Assembly: GCA_002279065.1 (NCBI GenBank)
Contig: NCKB01000010.1
Location: 1-64,000, forward strand
Reading direction: 5' to 3'
Source: Lysobacterales bacterium 15-68-25
Lineage (GTDB): Bacteria; Pseudomonadota; Gammaproteobacteria; Xanthomonadales; Rhodanobacteraceae
DNA: 64,000 bases
This document shows positions 1 to 7,418 of this stretch, one piece after another (within the stretch, counting starts at the first letter, position 1; every line of letters begins with the position of its first letter). The notes beneath the pieces were generated by a model that searched no databases, was not told where the DNA came from, and saw only the letters and a program-made list of their open reading frames with translations. A program made the translations under genes and the position numbers.

Positions 1-27
1 GATAGTTCCCTCGGTTTAGTGGACACC
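1..27 (+). repeat. Left terminal inverted repeat of the IS3 element
   Basis: Pairs with 1200-1226 in opposite orientation. The strongest shared blocks are AGTTCC near the tip and AGTGGACACC on the inner side. The window opens on this repeat, so the true outer end may lie up to a few bases either side of base 1. Confidence 0.8.
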
Positions 28-53
28 CTGATCTAACTTTTCAGGAGTGCCCC

Positions 54-410
54 ATGCCCAAACCAGGCCCAAGAACGACCACCCGCTACAGCGAGCAATT
101 CAAGGCCACGGCGGTGCGCCTCAGCCGGCTCCCCGGCGTCCAGGTGCAGGACGTTGCCGCCTCGCTTTACATCCATCCCTTCATGCTGTCTCGTTGGCGC
201 AAACAGGCGCGCGAGGGCACGATCATGGTCAAGGGTGTGGACGTCGATCCGGCCGTCGCGGCCGAGCTGAAGGAGCTGCGTCGGGTGAAAAAGGCCTACG
301 AGCAGCTGAAGGTCGAGCATGACCTTTTAAAAAAAGCGATCGCGTTCACTTCCGAACGAAAAGCGAGCGCTTCGCCTTCATCCAAGCCCAGCAAGAGCAC
401 TACCCGGTGA
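54..410 (+). CDS. IS3-family transposase OrfA (helix-turn-helix subunit)
   Basis: A 118-residue protein with an N-terminal helix-turn-helix segment (about residues 12-60, containing the [20 protein letters not shown] region) and a C-terminal leucine-zipper-like helix (about 70-95). These are the DNA-binding and multimerisation parts of IS3 transposases. A GGAG ribosome site sits about eight bases before the ATG. In the 0 frame, codons AAA AAA at 330-335 follow an A, giving the slippery heptamer A AAA AAA at 329-335. A -1 slip there would join OrfA to OrfB and make the active OrfAB transposase. OrfA alone usually represses transposition in this family. Confidence 0.9.
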   Translation: MPKPGPRTTTRYSEQFKATAVRLSRLPGVQVQDVAASLYIHPFMLSRWRKQAREGTIMVKGVDVDPAVAAELKELRRVKKAYEQLKVEHDLLKKAIAFTSERKASASPSSKPSKSTTR

Positions 411-1261
411 GGCGGCTGTGCCGCCTGTTCGGGGTCAGTGCCAGCGGCTTCTACGCTTGGTGTGCCCGTCCGCTCAGTGAGCGCGCGCAGGAGGATGCAC
501 GCCTGGTGAAGCGAGTTCGCCAGGTGCATCGGGCGAGCCGGGAAACCTACGGCAGTCCGCGCGTGCACGCCGAGCTGCGCCGGCAGGGCGAGCCGGTCGG
601 GCGCCGCCGGATCGAGCGGTTGATGCGCGAGCACGCGGTGCGCGCCTGTTCGGCTTCGCTTTATCGCTGCCTGCCCAGCCTGGGCCGGTTCTATGCCAGC
701 GTCGACAACCAGGTCCACGCGTTGACCATCGAGCGCTGCGATCAGGTATGGGTCACTGACGTGACGTACCTGAAGGTTGCGGGTACCTGGCGCTATCTGG
801 CTACGGTGATGGACCGCTATTCACGCCGCCTGTTGGGCTGGGCTCTGGGCCGGGAGAAATCGGCCGCGCTGACCTGCCGCGCGCTTGCTGCGGCCGTACG
901 CCACCGACGCCCTGCACCCGGAACGCTCGTGCATAGCGACCGGGGCGTCGAGTTTCTCGCCAGCGACTTCAAGCAGGCTCTGAGCAGGGCCGGACTGGTG
1001 CAGAGCGTGAACCGCCCCCGACGCATGACCGACAACGTGCACATGGAGTCGTGGAACAAGTCGATGAAGTCGGACATGTATCACCGCCAACGCTTCACCG
1101 ACGACCGGACACTGCGCCACGCGCTTCGTAGCTACATCGATTTCTACAACCAGCACCGCTTACACTCGGCCTTGGGATATCGCAATGTGTCTGACCTACG
1201 GTGTCCACTTTTTCGTAGGAACTCTCCGCGCGTATCGCGCGGCGCTCAACTCCAGCATTAG
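407..1261 (+). CDS. IS3-family transposase OrfB (DDE integrase domain)
   Basis: A 284-residue DDE recombinase. The N-terminal part carries an HTH_21-like region ([12 protein letters not shown], about 48-59), followed by the rve integrase core. The catalytic acidic residues appear to be D118 (WVTDVTYL), D178 (VHSDRG) and E214 (HMESW), with exactly 35 residues between the second and third, as in other DD(35)E enzymes. The frame is open upstream of the GTG at 407 back to the A-run at 329-335, which supports synthesis as an OrfAB fusion by -1 frameshift. The stop codon lies about 35 bases beyond the right inverted repeat, so the last 11 or so residues are encoded by host DNA. Confidence 0.9.
   Translation: MRRLCRLFGVSASGFYAWCARPLSERAQEDARLVKRVRQVHRASRETYGSPRVHAELRRQGEPVGRRRIERLMREHAVRACSASLYRCLPSLGRFYASVDNQVHALTIERCDQVWVTDVTYLKVAGTWRYLATVMDRYSRRLLGWALGREKSAALTCRALAAAVRHRRPAPGTLVHSDRGVEFLASDFKQALSRAGLVQSVNRPRRMTDNVHMESWNKSMKSDMYHRQRFTDDRTLRHALRSYIDFYNQHRLHSALGYRNVSDLRCPLFRRNSPRVSRGAQLQH
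1200..1226 (-). repeat. Right terminal inverted repeat of the IS3 element
   Basis: Reverse complement matches the left end with about 20 of 27 identities. The orfB reading frame passes straight through this repeat and stops only at 1259-1261, in the flanking DNA. Confidence 0.8.
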
Positions 1262-1263
1262 GC
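1226..1263 (+). other. Probable 3' half of an integron attC recombination site
   Basis: A perfect 7-bp hairpin (1226-1232 with 1236-1242, loop TAT) is followed by GCTCAACTCCAGC (1244-1256) and ATTAGGC (1257-1263). This resembles the L'-R' half of attC sites such as that of aadA cassettes (GCTTAACTCAAGC then GTTAGAT). The last seven bases match the R' consensus GTTRRRY except for the first base. The matching R''-L'' half is missing; the IS3 right end takes its place. The next gene starts eight bases after R', as is usual for cassette genes. The match is by eye and not scored against a covariance model. Confidence 0.5.
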
Positions 1264-1271
1264 GCCTTAGC

Positions 1272-1661
1272 ATGCGCATTGAGCATATCGCCCTCTGGAC
1301 CACCGACATCGAGCGTTGCAAGGCGTTCTATATCTCGTACTTTGGTGCTGCCGCCGGGCCTTCGTACGTAAACCCCGCAAAGGGGTTTGAGTCCTGCTTT
1401 CTGAGCTTCTCGGAGGGCGCACGCATCGAGGTCATGAAGACAACTACCCTGTCTCCTGTGCCCATTGAGGCAGGTGCACAGCGTATGGGGCTCACCCACT
1501 TCGCAATATCGGTCGGATCGGAGGCACGCGTCGATGCGCTCACCGCACAACTGAGGGCCGACGGGCACCCAGTCGTCGATGGTCCTCGCTGCACAGGCGA
1601 CGGCTACTACGAAAGCGTGGTACTCGACCCGGATGGGAACCGGGTTGAAATCACTGCCTGA
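1272..1661 (+). CDS. VOC-family (glyoxalase/bleomycin-resistance fold) protein
   Basis: A 129-residue single-domain VOC protein. The paired beta-alpha-beta-beta-beta modules are recognisable: MRIEHIALWTTDIERCKAFY at the N-terminus, GLTHFAISV near the middle and YESVVLDPDGNRVEIT at the end. His5, the His of LTHFAI and the Glu of NRVEIT are the usual metal ligands. Substrate cannot be told; relatives include lactoylglutathione lyases and antibiotic-binding proteins. I start at ATG 1272 because alignment to the family begins there; upstream codons are IS and attC-like DNA. There is no clear Shine-Dalgarno, which is common in cassette genes. Base composition is visibly less GC-rich than in the core genes, suggesting transfer. 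Confidence 0.8.
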   Translation: MRIEHIALWTTDIERCKAFYISYFGAAAGPSYVNPAKGFESCFLSFSEGARIEVMKTTTLSPVPIEAGAQRMGLTHFAISVGSEARVDALTAQLRADGHPVVDGPRCTGDGYYESVVLDPDGNRVEITA

Positions 1662-2171
1662 GGTGCAATTGGCGCCGGATCCCTCCATCGAGGGGACTTG
1701 CTCCAGCGGGCTCCACCCGACTGCGAATCAGGGGTCAGAGTCGACTTTTCGCTTGCGTGCTCAATCGTTCGGTCTTCAGGGCTGGGGACTGGTCGCTCGG
1801 TGGTCGACACATGCGCTGGGCAATGCTTCGGCGGAACCCAGTGTCGGTGTTGCTGCGTGGCGCATCCTCGCCGCAGTGCCTCTTCGTACCCGCTGGCCCG
1901 CCGATTCACGCCTCACGACGCGTCCCCCGTCATACCGCCGGGCCCGAGGGGTATCGGAGCAGGCCAGGTTCACTTGATCCGCGATGGAAGCAAGTCTGGG
2001 TTCGCCCTTTCAGAGTGACGGCGATCGGCGAGAGCTGCGCATGGGGAGAAAAGCGCGCTGCGCTTCCCGCTTCAAATGTATAGCAGCCAGCGGGGCTTGC
2101 AGGAAGACGCGCGCCGTGGCCTAGGATCGCCGCCCTGCCGATCGGGCAGGAGGCATGGGGCGTTCCGGATC
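1662..2171. other. Intergenic stretch without a convincing gene
   Basis: About 510 bases between the VOC gene and arr. Several short overlapping open frames exist on both strands, but none resembles a known protein and none has a good ribosome site. A GGGGTCAGAG-type repeat lies at 1730-1750, and a small hairpin (CCTGCC / GGCAGG) lies about 30 bases upstream of arr. I looked for a second attC site closing the VOC cassette and found none. Confidence 0.5.
1730..1750 (+). repeat. GGGGTCAGAG-type dispersed repeat motif
   Basis: The bases AGGGGTCAGAGTCGACTTTT resemble a short motif I remember from many proteobacterial genomes, often near REP-associated tyrosine transposases. No partner arm is seen close by. 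A related motif, GGGGCCAGATCC, forms the arms of the palindrome at 3503-3553. The family assignment rests on memory. Confidence 0.35.
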
Positions 2172-2603
2172 ATGCACGAGGATGAGTGGATTCCCGTGTC
2201 CCTCGAGAACTTCGGCCGGGTGGAAGGGCCGTTCTATCACGGCACGAAGGCGGATCTCTCCGTTGGCGACATACTGACGGCAGGGTTCACGTCCAACTAC
2301 GACGAACGCGTCGTGATGAACCATGTCTACTTCACGAGCTTGCCCAAGGGGGCGGGCCTCGCCGCCGAGTTGGCGCGCGGTGGGGGACGGCCGCGGGTCT
2401 ATGTCGTTGCGCCGACCGGGGCGTTCGAAGACGACCCGAACGTCACGAACAAGAAATTCCCGGGCAATCCGACGCGGTCCTACCGGAGCGAGCAGCCCCT
2501 GAGGATCGTCGGCGAGCTGGAGAGCTGGGAATCCCATGATCCGGAATTCATCCTGGAACTGCGGCGTCGGGTCCAGGCGGGGATGGGGGAGATCATCAAC
2601 TGA
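2172..2603 (+). CDS. arr: NAD+-rifampin ADP-ribosyltransferase (Arr)
   Basis: A 143-residue protein that closely follows Arr-2/Arr-ms. Conserved stretches are WIPVS, GPFYHGTKADL, HVYFTSL, PTGAFEDDPNVTNKKFPGNP and PLRIVGELESWE. By comparison with the mycobacterial enzyme (His19, Tyr49, Asp84) the catalytic residues should be His23, Tyr53 and Asp87 or Asp88. Arr transfers ADP-ribose from NAD+ to the C23 hydroxyl of rifamycins and so inactivates them. The start at ATG 2172 matches the family N-terminus; a longer frame upstream has no similarity. Arr is found both as chromosomal genes and as integron cassettes. Here it lies 0.9 kb from an attC-like half-site, but no attC follows it directly. Confidence 0.9.
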   Translation: MHEDEWIPVSLENFGRVEGPFYHGTKADLSVGDILTAGFTSNYDERVVMNHVYFTSLPKGAGLAAELARGGGRPRVYVVAPTGAFEDDPNVTNKKFPGNPTRSYRSEQPLRIVGELESWESHDPEFILELRRRVQAGMGEIIN

Positions 2604-2715
2604 TGCGGATGACGGGAGCTTCGCCGGATCGGGGGCGGCACCGGTCGCACGCGGGCAACCCGGGGTCACATCGGGAGCTATCATCCGCGACAACCCGCGC
2701 TGCGCGAGAGCCGTC

Positions 2716-2931
2716 ATGTTCAAGCCCTGGGGATGGATGTACCGGCCCACGTCCGTAGTCGGCTGGGCGGTCAGTTTGCTGGTGCTGGCGTTCTGCGTGC
2801 ACGTTTTCTTGTGGGTGGACGCGCGTTCGCATTCGGTCAGCGACACCTTCTACGGTGTGTTTCCCTTCATCGTGCCGGCGGTCACCGTCTGGTACGTGGT
2901 GGCGATGCGCACGTCGTGTCGTCGTGGGTGA
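2716..2931 (+). CDS. Small two-helix inner-membrane protein
   Basis: A 71-residue protein with two predicted membrane helices (about residues 13-32 and 46-64) separated by a short polar loop, WVDARSHSVSDTFYG. The N-terminus MFKPWGWMYRP is aromatic and basic. Proteins of this size and pattern occur as uncharacterised genes in Xanthomonadales, and I assign no function. The upstream part of the frame (2536-2715) overlaps arr and looks non-coding, so ATG 2716 is preferred. No strong ribosome site is seen. Confidence 0.55.
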   Translation: MFKPWGWMYRPTSVVGWAVSLLVLAFCVHVFLWVDARSHSVSDTFYGVFPFIVPAVTVWYVVAMRTSCRRG

Positions 2932-3000
2932 ATGCCTCCTGCCGCCCGCGGCGGGGCAGGCGCTCTTCGTGCTGTACCTCACTTCCGGAAGCCTTTGCCC

Positions 3001-3468
3001 GTGACCACCGATACCTTGCTCATCCGTTCCGTCGCTCGCTCCGACCAGCCCGGATGGCGCCCGTTATGGGACGGCTACAACGCGTTCTATGGCCGGGAGG
3101 GTGAGACGGCGTTGCCCGAGGCCATCACCGCCTGCACGTGGGAGCGGTTCCTCGATCCGGCCGAGCCGGTGTTCGCGCTGGTGGCCGAACTGGATGGCGC
3201 GATCGTCGGGTTGGCGCATTACCTGTTCCATCGAAGCACCACCCGCGTCGAACCGGTGTGCTACCTGCAGGATCTTTTCACCCGCACCGACCTGCGCGGT
3301 CGTGGGGTGGGGCGGCGGTTGATCGAAGCGGTATACGAGCGGGCGGGGGAGGCCGGCGCACGTCGCGTGTACTGGCAGACGCAGGTCGGCAACGTGGCCG
3401 GTCGCGCGCTGTACGACAAGGTGGCGCGGCACCTGGGCTTCGTCGTGTACACGCACGAGATCGCCTGA
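3001..3468 (+). CDS. GNAT-family N-acetyltransferase
   Basis: A 155-residue GNAT protein. The acetyl-CoA motif A is RGRGVGRRLIEAVYERAGEAG (about residues 98-118), preceded by the beta-strand VCYLQDLFTRTDLRG and followed by YWQTQVGNVAGRALYDKV. The start is taken as GTG 3001, giving MTTDTLLIRSVARSDQ, which matches where GNAT domains begin; the frame stays open farther upstream without similarity. The acceptor is unknown. It converges on the secreted-protein gene at 3565, with a palindrome between them. Confidence 0.8.
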   Translation: MTTDTLLIRSVARSDQPGWRPLWDGYNAFYGREGETALPEAITACTWERFLDPAEPVFALVAELDGAIVGLAHYLFHRSTTRVEPVCYLQDLFTRTDLRGRGVGRRLIEAVYERAGEAGARRVYWQTQVGNVAGRALYDKVARHLGFVVYTHEIA

Positions 3469-3502
3469 TCCGGTGCTGACGAGCGGCCGCACCCTGCGAG
3501 CA

Positions 3503-3553
3503 AACGGGGCCAGATCCACGTATCCGTCACGCGGAAGCGGATCTGGCCCCGTT
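3503..3553. repeat. Palindrome between convergent genes (15-bp perfect arms)
   Basis: Arms 3503-3517 (AACGGGGCCAGATCC) and 3539-3553 are perfect reverse complements, separated by 21 bases that contain a further 4-bp stem (TCCG/CGGA). It lies between the GNAT gene and the oppositely oriented gene ending at 3565, so it could act as a bidirectional terminator, although there is no U-run. The arm sequence resembles the GGGGTCAGATCCA repeats common in Xanthomonadales, so a REP-type element is the alternative. Confidence 0.7.
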
Positions 3554-3564
3554 GAGGCCTTTTG

Positions 3565-4758
3565 TCACTCGGCCGGCACCGGGTTGTCGTGCACATACTC
3601 GATCACCGCACGCGCATCATCCGCCGCCTGGGTGAAGGCATCGAGTTGCGTCCCCGTGTAGTTTTCACCGCCGAACACCGCATCGATGATCGAGGCGGTT
3701 TCCTTCGTGTAGCTGCCGTCCTCGTTCTTCTTCAGGTAGGTCACCGTGCCGGGGTAGGCGGTGCTGCGGTCGTAGGTGACGTCGGCGAAGTTGACGTACT
3801 CCTTGCCATCCGGGCCGGATAGCGGCGTCGTACCGGTGATGCCGAGGATCGAGTCGGTGTAGACGACCACGTCATCGTTGATCGAACCGGATTTGTCGGA
3901 CGCGGCCGCCAGGAACGAGGCCGCCTGCAGCATGTCGCTGTTGGTGACGCTCTTGTCGACCAGGAACGACAGCGTGTCCGGCGCCGCGCCGTCCTTCGGC
4001 ACGAAGCCCGGCAGGTAGCCGTTGTTCAACAGCGCCTGGTACAGGGCCAGGTTTTCCAGTGGCGAGTCGATCGTCTTGGCGACACCATCGATGGTCGTCA
4101 CCAGGCGGCCGGATGCGTCGGTGCTGATTTCGGTCGCTGCATTCAGCGCCGCAATCGCCTCGTCGTAGGACTTGTCGATCACCTTGGACGGCGAGCGCGA
4201 CACGCTGAGGCGACTGAACTCGACCGGCACGACCAGGTCTTCCGAGCCCGCCACGATGTCGCCTTCCGGCGTCAGCGGGATCAGGTTGCCATTCGCATCG
4301 AGCGGCTGCACGTGGCCGTACTCGTCCAGGATGGGCAAACCGTTGGCATCGCGCAGGATCACGTTCAGGTCGCCCAGCTGGTCACCCTTCTTGGTGCCGG
4401 CGCCGGTCGGCTTGCCCGTGCTTTCGCGCCCGCCGCCGTATTTCGGGCCGCGGCGATCCGAACTCTCTTCCTCGGCGGCAGCGGTGTCGCCCGAGCCGTG
4501 CAACACCTTCGACTCGACGGACTTGCTGCCGCTGCTGCCGTGGCCGTCAGAGCCAGCGGTCGTACCGCCCTTGCCCTTGCCGCCCTTGCTCTGGCTTCCG
4601 TGGGTTCCCGAGCTGTGCGAACCGCCGTGCGAGTCCTGCGCCGAGGCCGTGGCGATGGGCGACCAGCCTGCGTCGGTCGCGCCGAGCGCCAGGGTGAGGG
4701 CCAGGCCTGCCAGGGCCACTACCAGGGTCTTTCGATGAAGCACATGTTGCGTAGCCAT
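3565..4758 (-). CDS. Secreted protein of unknown function, partner of outer-membrane protein gene
   Basis: A 397-residue protein with an N-terminal signal peptide (basic start, hydrophobic stretch VVALAGLALTLALGA, Ala-rich cleavage region near residues 35-41). A low-complexity Gly/Ser/Lys/His linker follows (about 42-125). The C-terminal part is acidic and includes the segment NVILRDANGLPILDEYGHVQ. I recognise no catalytic motif. ATG 4758 is supported by a GGAGAA ribosome site. It lies 122 bases downstream of the barrel gene on the same strand, so co-expression is likely and a role at the cell surface or periplasm is plausible. A longer upstream frame to 5025 overlaps the barrel gene and is rejected. 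Confidence 0.65.
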   Translation of the reverse strand: MATQHVLHRKTLVVALAGLALTLALGATDAGWSPIATASAQDSHGGSHSSGTHGSQSKGGKGKGGTTAGSDGHGSSGSKSVESKVLHGSGDTAAAEEESSDRRGPKYGGGRESTGKPTGAGTKKGDQLGDLNVILRDANGLPILDEYGHVQPLDANGNLIPLTPEGDIVAGSEDLVVPVEFSRLSVSRSPSKVIDKSYDEAIAALNAATEISTDASGRLVTTIDGVAKTIDSPLENLALYQALLNNGYLPGFVPKDGAAPDTLSFLVDKSVTNSDMLQAASFLAAASDKSGSINDDVVVYTDSILGITGTTPLSGPDGKEYVNFADVTYDRSTAYPGTVTYLKKNEDGSYTKETASIIDAVFGGENYTGTQLDAFTQAADDARAVIEYVHDNPVPAE

Positions 4759-4880
4759 GTCGGTTTCTCCAGATACATGCAGAAGTTGTGGTCTGCGCCC
4801 TGACCACAGGATTTCGCCGGGTGATGAGCGGGCGCAGGCCCTGCCATCGGCGCTCATTTTTCTGTCTTGTGATCCGTCGA

Positions 4881-7418
4881 TCAGAAACGCACTCCTATTC
4901 CGATGCGTGCGAGGTACTGCCAGTTGGCGAAGCGCAATTGATCGGCGTTCGCCTGCGTGGTGGTGAAGGCGATGGCGCCGTAGTGGGTCGCGGTGTAATC
5001 CAGGCGCACGAAGGTTGCCTTCCACAGCGGCGCCTCGATGCCGACACCGAACCGGTCGCCGGTACGGGTGTCGTTGCGATCCACCCAGGCGCTGCTGTTT
5101 TCGCCCTTGATATAGGTGGTGTGGAACCGGGCGCGCGCGCGGCCGGCGCGCAGGTAGACCAGCGCGCCATAGCGGGTGGCGTAGCCCACTCGGAGCGAGG
5201 CGCCATAGCTGGCGCGGCCTTCGACGGAGAAGTCGCGTCCTCCGGGTTGTTTCTCGTGGTACCAGCCCGAGTCGCTGGCGTCGCTCTCGATTTCCACGCC
5301 GGCATACAGCGGTCCGAAGGCGTGCCCGTAGCCTGCGAACGCGCCGAAGTCAGTGCCTCGGCCGCCGAAGTTGGCGTGGAAGTCCGTCACGGGTGGAACC
5401 TCCGCCTGGCGTTGCACGGCATCGAGCGTGCTGCCGAAGCGGTTGTCCCCGCCGTGGGCGCCGGCATAGAACCCATCCAGCGCACGCTTCGTGCGCGCGT
5501 CATCCGGCACCGCTCCCAGGCGCCACCCCAGTCCGAACTGGAACTGCCCGGAGCTGTCCGCGAAGCGGTCACTGCCGGTTTCGTTGACCACGTCGTAGCC
5601 GCGGTAGTGCGCAACGTCATAGCGCGCGCGCGCGAACAGGTGGCGCGTCAGCGGCACATCCAGCCCCAGACCATAGGCGTTGCTCCAGCGCGTGTCGGAT
5701 TGCGACGAGCTGGTGCCGTCTTCGACGGCATACGCACTGTCGAACCGGGTGCGCGTGCGGCCGGCGCTGGCGAACAGCAGGTTGTTGCCCGGCAGCATCG
5801 GGCCGGCCAGCAGGGCGACGGTCGTGTCGCGACGCTGGTCGGTCGAAAAGATGCGGCTCGTCGGGGTCTTTTCGTGCACCCAGTCGACGCTGGAGGGCGC
5901 GCTCGATGCCTCGATGCCCAGGTACCAGTGGCCGAGCGAGAAGCCGTAACCGACGAAGGCGGTGCGCACGAGGCCGCTGCCTGCGAAGTCGCCGCGATAG
6001 GTGCCGTGCTCGCCGCGCATGCCGGTCACCTGCGTGTCGACGTTGCCGTGGCCAGCGGCTGCGCCAATATAGAAGCCGGAGGCCATGGACGAGTCGCCGA
6101 AGATGTCCGCCGATGGCACGTCACCGGCAAAAGGACGCGCCCCGCCGTCCATGCGCACGCCCAGATAGATTTCGTTGCGGTAATACTCGGCGTCGGGAGC
6201 GTTCGAGTGGCGCTGCAGCAGGCGGTAGCTGGCGTCGATAAGCCAACGGCGATGCAGTCGGTAGCTCACGCCGAAGCTTCCGATGTACAGGTCGTCCCGT
6301 CGTCCCAGGCCCCGGAAGTCGCTCCGCGTGACGTCGACACCGGCATGTGCGGAGACGCGCTCGCTGACGTCCCGGTTGATGTGCAGGCCGACGTTGGTGT
6401 CGACGTAAGCGGATGCGCCAGGCAGGGTGGTTTCCTGCGCCGAGCGATCGATGGAGGCATCCAGTGTCGTCAGTGGCGACATCCTCCACAGCAGGCTCGC
6501 GCCGACGGTCGGTGCGGAGACTTTGGCCAGCCGCGGATCGACGTATCGCTGCGAAAGCCAGCCGGCATACAGTTCGCCACGGACGTTGGGCGTGTCGCGG
6601 GTGGACAGTCCGACTACCCAGCTGCCGCCCTGGGAGTCGCGTCGGTAGCCGTAATCGTCGACCTTCCGCAGGTAGTTCCGTTCGTCGTACGTGCCCTGGG
6701 TGAACAGGTCGAGGTGCGGCGAAATGCCGTAGCCGAGACGCAGACCGATACCGACGACGTTCCGGCTGCGGTCCGCGTTGTCGATCACCTGGCCGGACGC
6801 GTTGGTGGCGTTGCTGAAGATCAGGTGGTCAAAGGTGGCCCCGACGGTGAGCCACACCGGGGACCAGCGCTGCGTCAGTCCGACATGCGCGCTGGCATCG
6901 TTGAACACGGTGGGGCGCTTGCCGAGTACGTCATCCGGCGAAGTGCGGTCTTCGTGCGCGCGGCCGTAGCCCAGCCCGCCGAAGAGTTCTCCATACGCAT
7001 TCAGTCGCTGCCGACCGGTGGCGTCGATCCGGTAGTCGGTACTGTTCTCGCTCGCATAGTGGCGGTAGCGCGTTTCCGTGCCGCTTGCGGTCAACGCGAA
7101 GCTGTGCCCGTCTGCCTGCTTTTGCACACGCAACGAGGGCGACACCGTCAGCAGCGCATCGCCCTGAGGCTGGTTGGGCGTAGCGTAGACGTTGCTGTCG
7201 TAGGTGATTCCGGTCGAGAGCTCCGGGATCACCTTCCAGGCCGAGTCCACGCCGGTGCCTGCTGGCGTGGTCGGCGCGCTGGTGCCGACCGGCGGTCGAC
7301 CGGTCGACGATTCCGACGACTGTGCGAGCGCGGTGCTTTGCCACGAGGCCGAAAGGGCCAGCGAGATGGCGGCACAGAGCACGCGTGCGGACAACGCGCG
7401 AATCTGTGGACGCTTCAT
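4881..7418 (-). CDS. Outer-membrane protein, apparent fusion of three beta-barrels
   Basis: An 845-residue protein with a signal peptide (ALSARVLCAAISLALSA, Ala-Gln cleavage near residue 33) and a Ser/Thr/Pro linker. A first barrel region (about 60-430) starts with GITYDSNVYATPN and resembles the BBP2/exopolysaccharide-type outer-membrane barrels. Two homologous shorter barrels follow (about 455-655 and 665-845), each opening GFYIGA or GFYAGA and sharing GYG, HEK, AGR-RARF and DY-HY landmarks. The chain ends in Phe, as expected for a BAM substrate. ATG 7418 has an AAGGAAG ribosome site; the track upstream is non-coding. Function unknown; possibly surface-polymer export or adhesion. Confidence 0.7.
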   Translation of the reverse strand: MKRPQIRALSARVLCAAISLALSASWQSTALAQSSESSTGRPPVGTSAPTTPAGTGVDSAWKVIPELSTGITYDSNVYATPNQPQGDALLTVSPSLRVQKQADGHSFALTASGTETRYRHYASENSTDYRIDATGRQRLNAYGELFGGLGYGRAHEDRTSPDDVLGKRPTVFNDASAHVGLTQRWSPVWLTVGATFDHLIFSNATNASGQVIDNADRSRNVVGIGLRLGYGISPHLDLFTQGTYDERNYLRKVDDYGYRRDSQGGSWVVGLSTRDTPNVRGELYAGWLSQRYVDPRLAKVSAPTVGASLLWRMSPLTTLDASIDRSAQETTLPGASAYVDTNVGLHINRDVSERVSAHAGVDVTRSDFRGLGRRDDLYIGSFGVSYRLHRRWLIDASYRLLQRHSNAPDAEYYRNEIYLGVRMDGGARPFAGDVPSADIFGDSSMASGFYIGAAAGHGNVDTQVTGMRGEHGTYRGDFAGSGLVRTAFVGYGFSLGHWYLGIEASSAPSSVDWVHEKTPTSRIFSTDQRRDTTVALLAGPMLPGNNLLFASAGRTRTRFDSAYAVEDGTSSSQSDTRWSNAYGLGLDVPLTRHLFARARYDVAHYRGYDVVNETGSDRFADSSGQFQFGLGWRLGAVPDDARTKRALDGFYAGAHGGDNRFGSTLDAVQRQAEVPPVTDFHANFGGRGTDFGAFAGYGHAFGPLYAGVEIESDASDSGWYHEKQPGGRDFSVEGRASYGASLRVGYATRYGALVYLRAGRARARFHTTYIKGENSSAWVDRNDTRTGDRFGVGIEAPLWKATFVRLDYTATHYGAIAFTTTQANADQLRFANWQYLARIGIGVRF

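Larger units (their letters stand above)
1..1226 (+). mobile_element. IS3-family insertion sequence, full length
   Basis: The two ends form an imperfect inverted repeat. Bases 1-27 and the reverse complement of 1200-1226 agree at about 20 of 27 positions, including a shared GTGGACACC block. Between them lie orfA and orfB in the overlapping -1 arrangement typical of IS3, with a run of seven A at 329-335 that fits programmed frameshifting. The exact outer ends are uncertain by two or three bases, and the left flank is outside the window, so a target duplication cannot be tested. The right end abuts an integron-like half-site. The element looks intact and potentially active. Confidence 0.88.

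Noticed and set aside
1579..2083. Overlapping short frames between the VOC gene and arr
   Set aside because: No similarity, poor ribosome sites and mutual overlap on both strands.
1662..2171. A second attC site closing the VOC cassette
   Set aside because: I searched by eye for paired RYYYAAC and GTTRRRY ends and found none in the right geometry.
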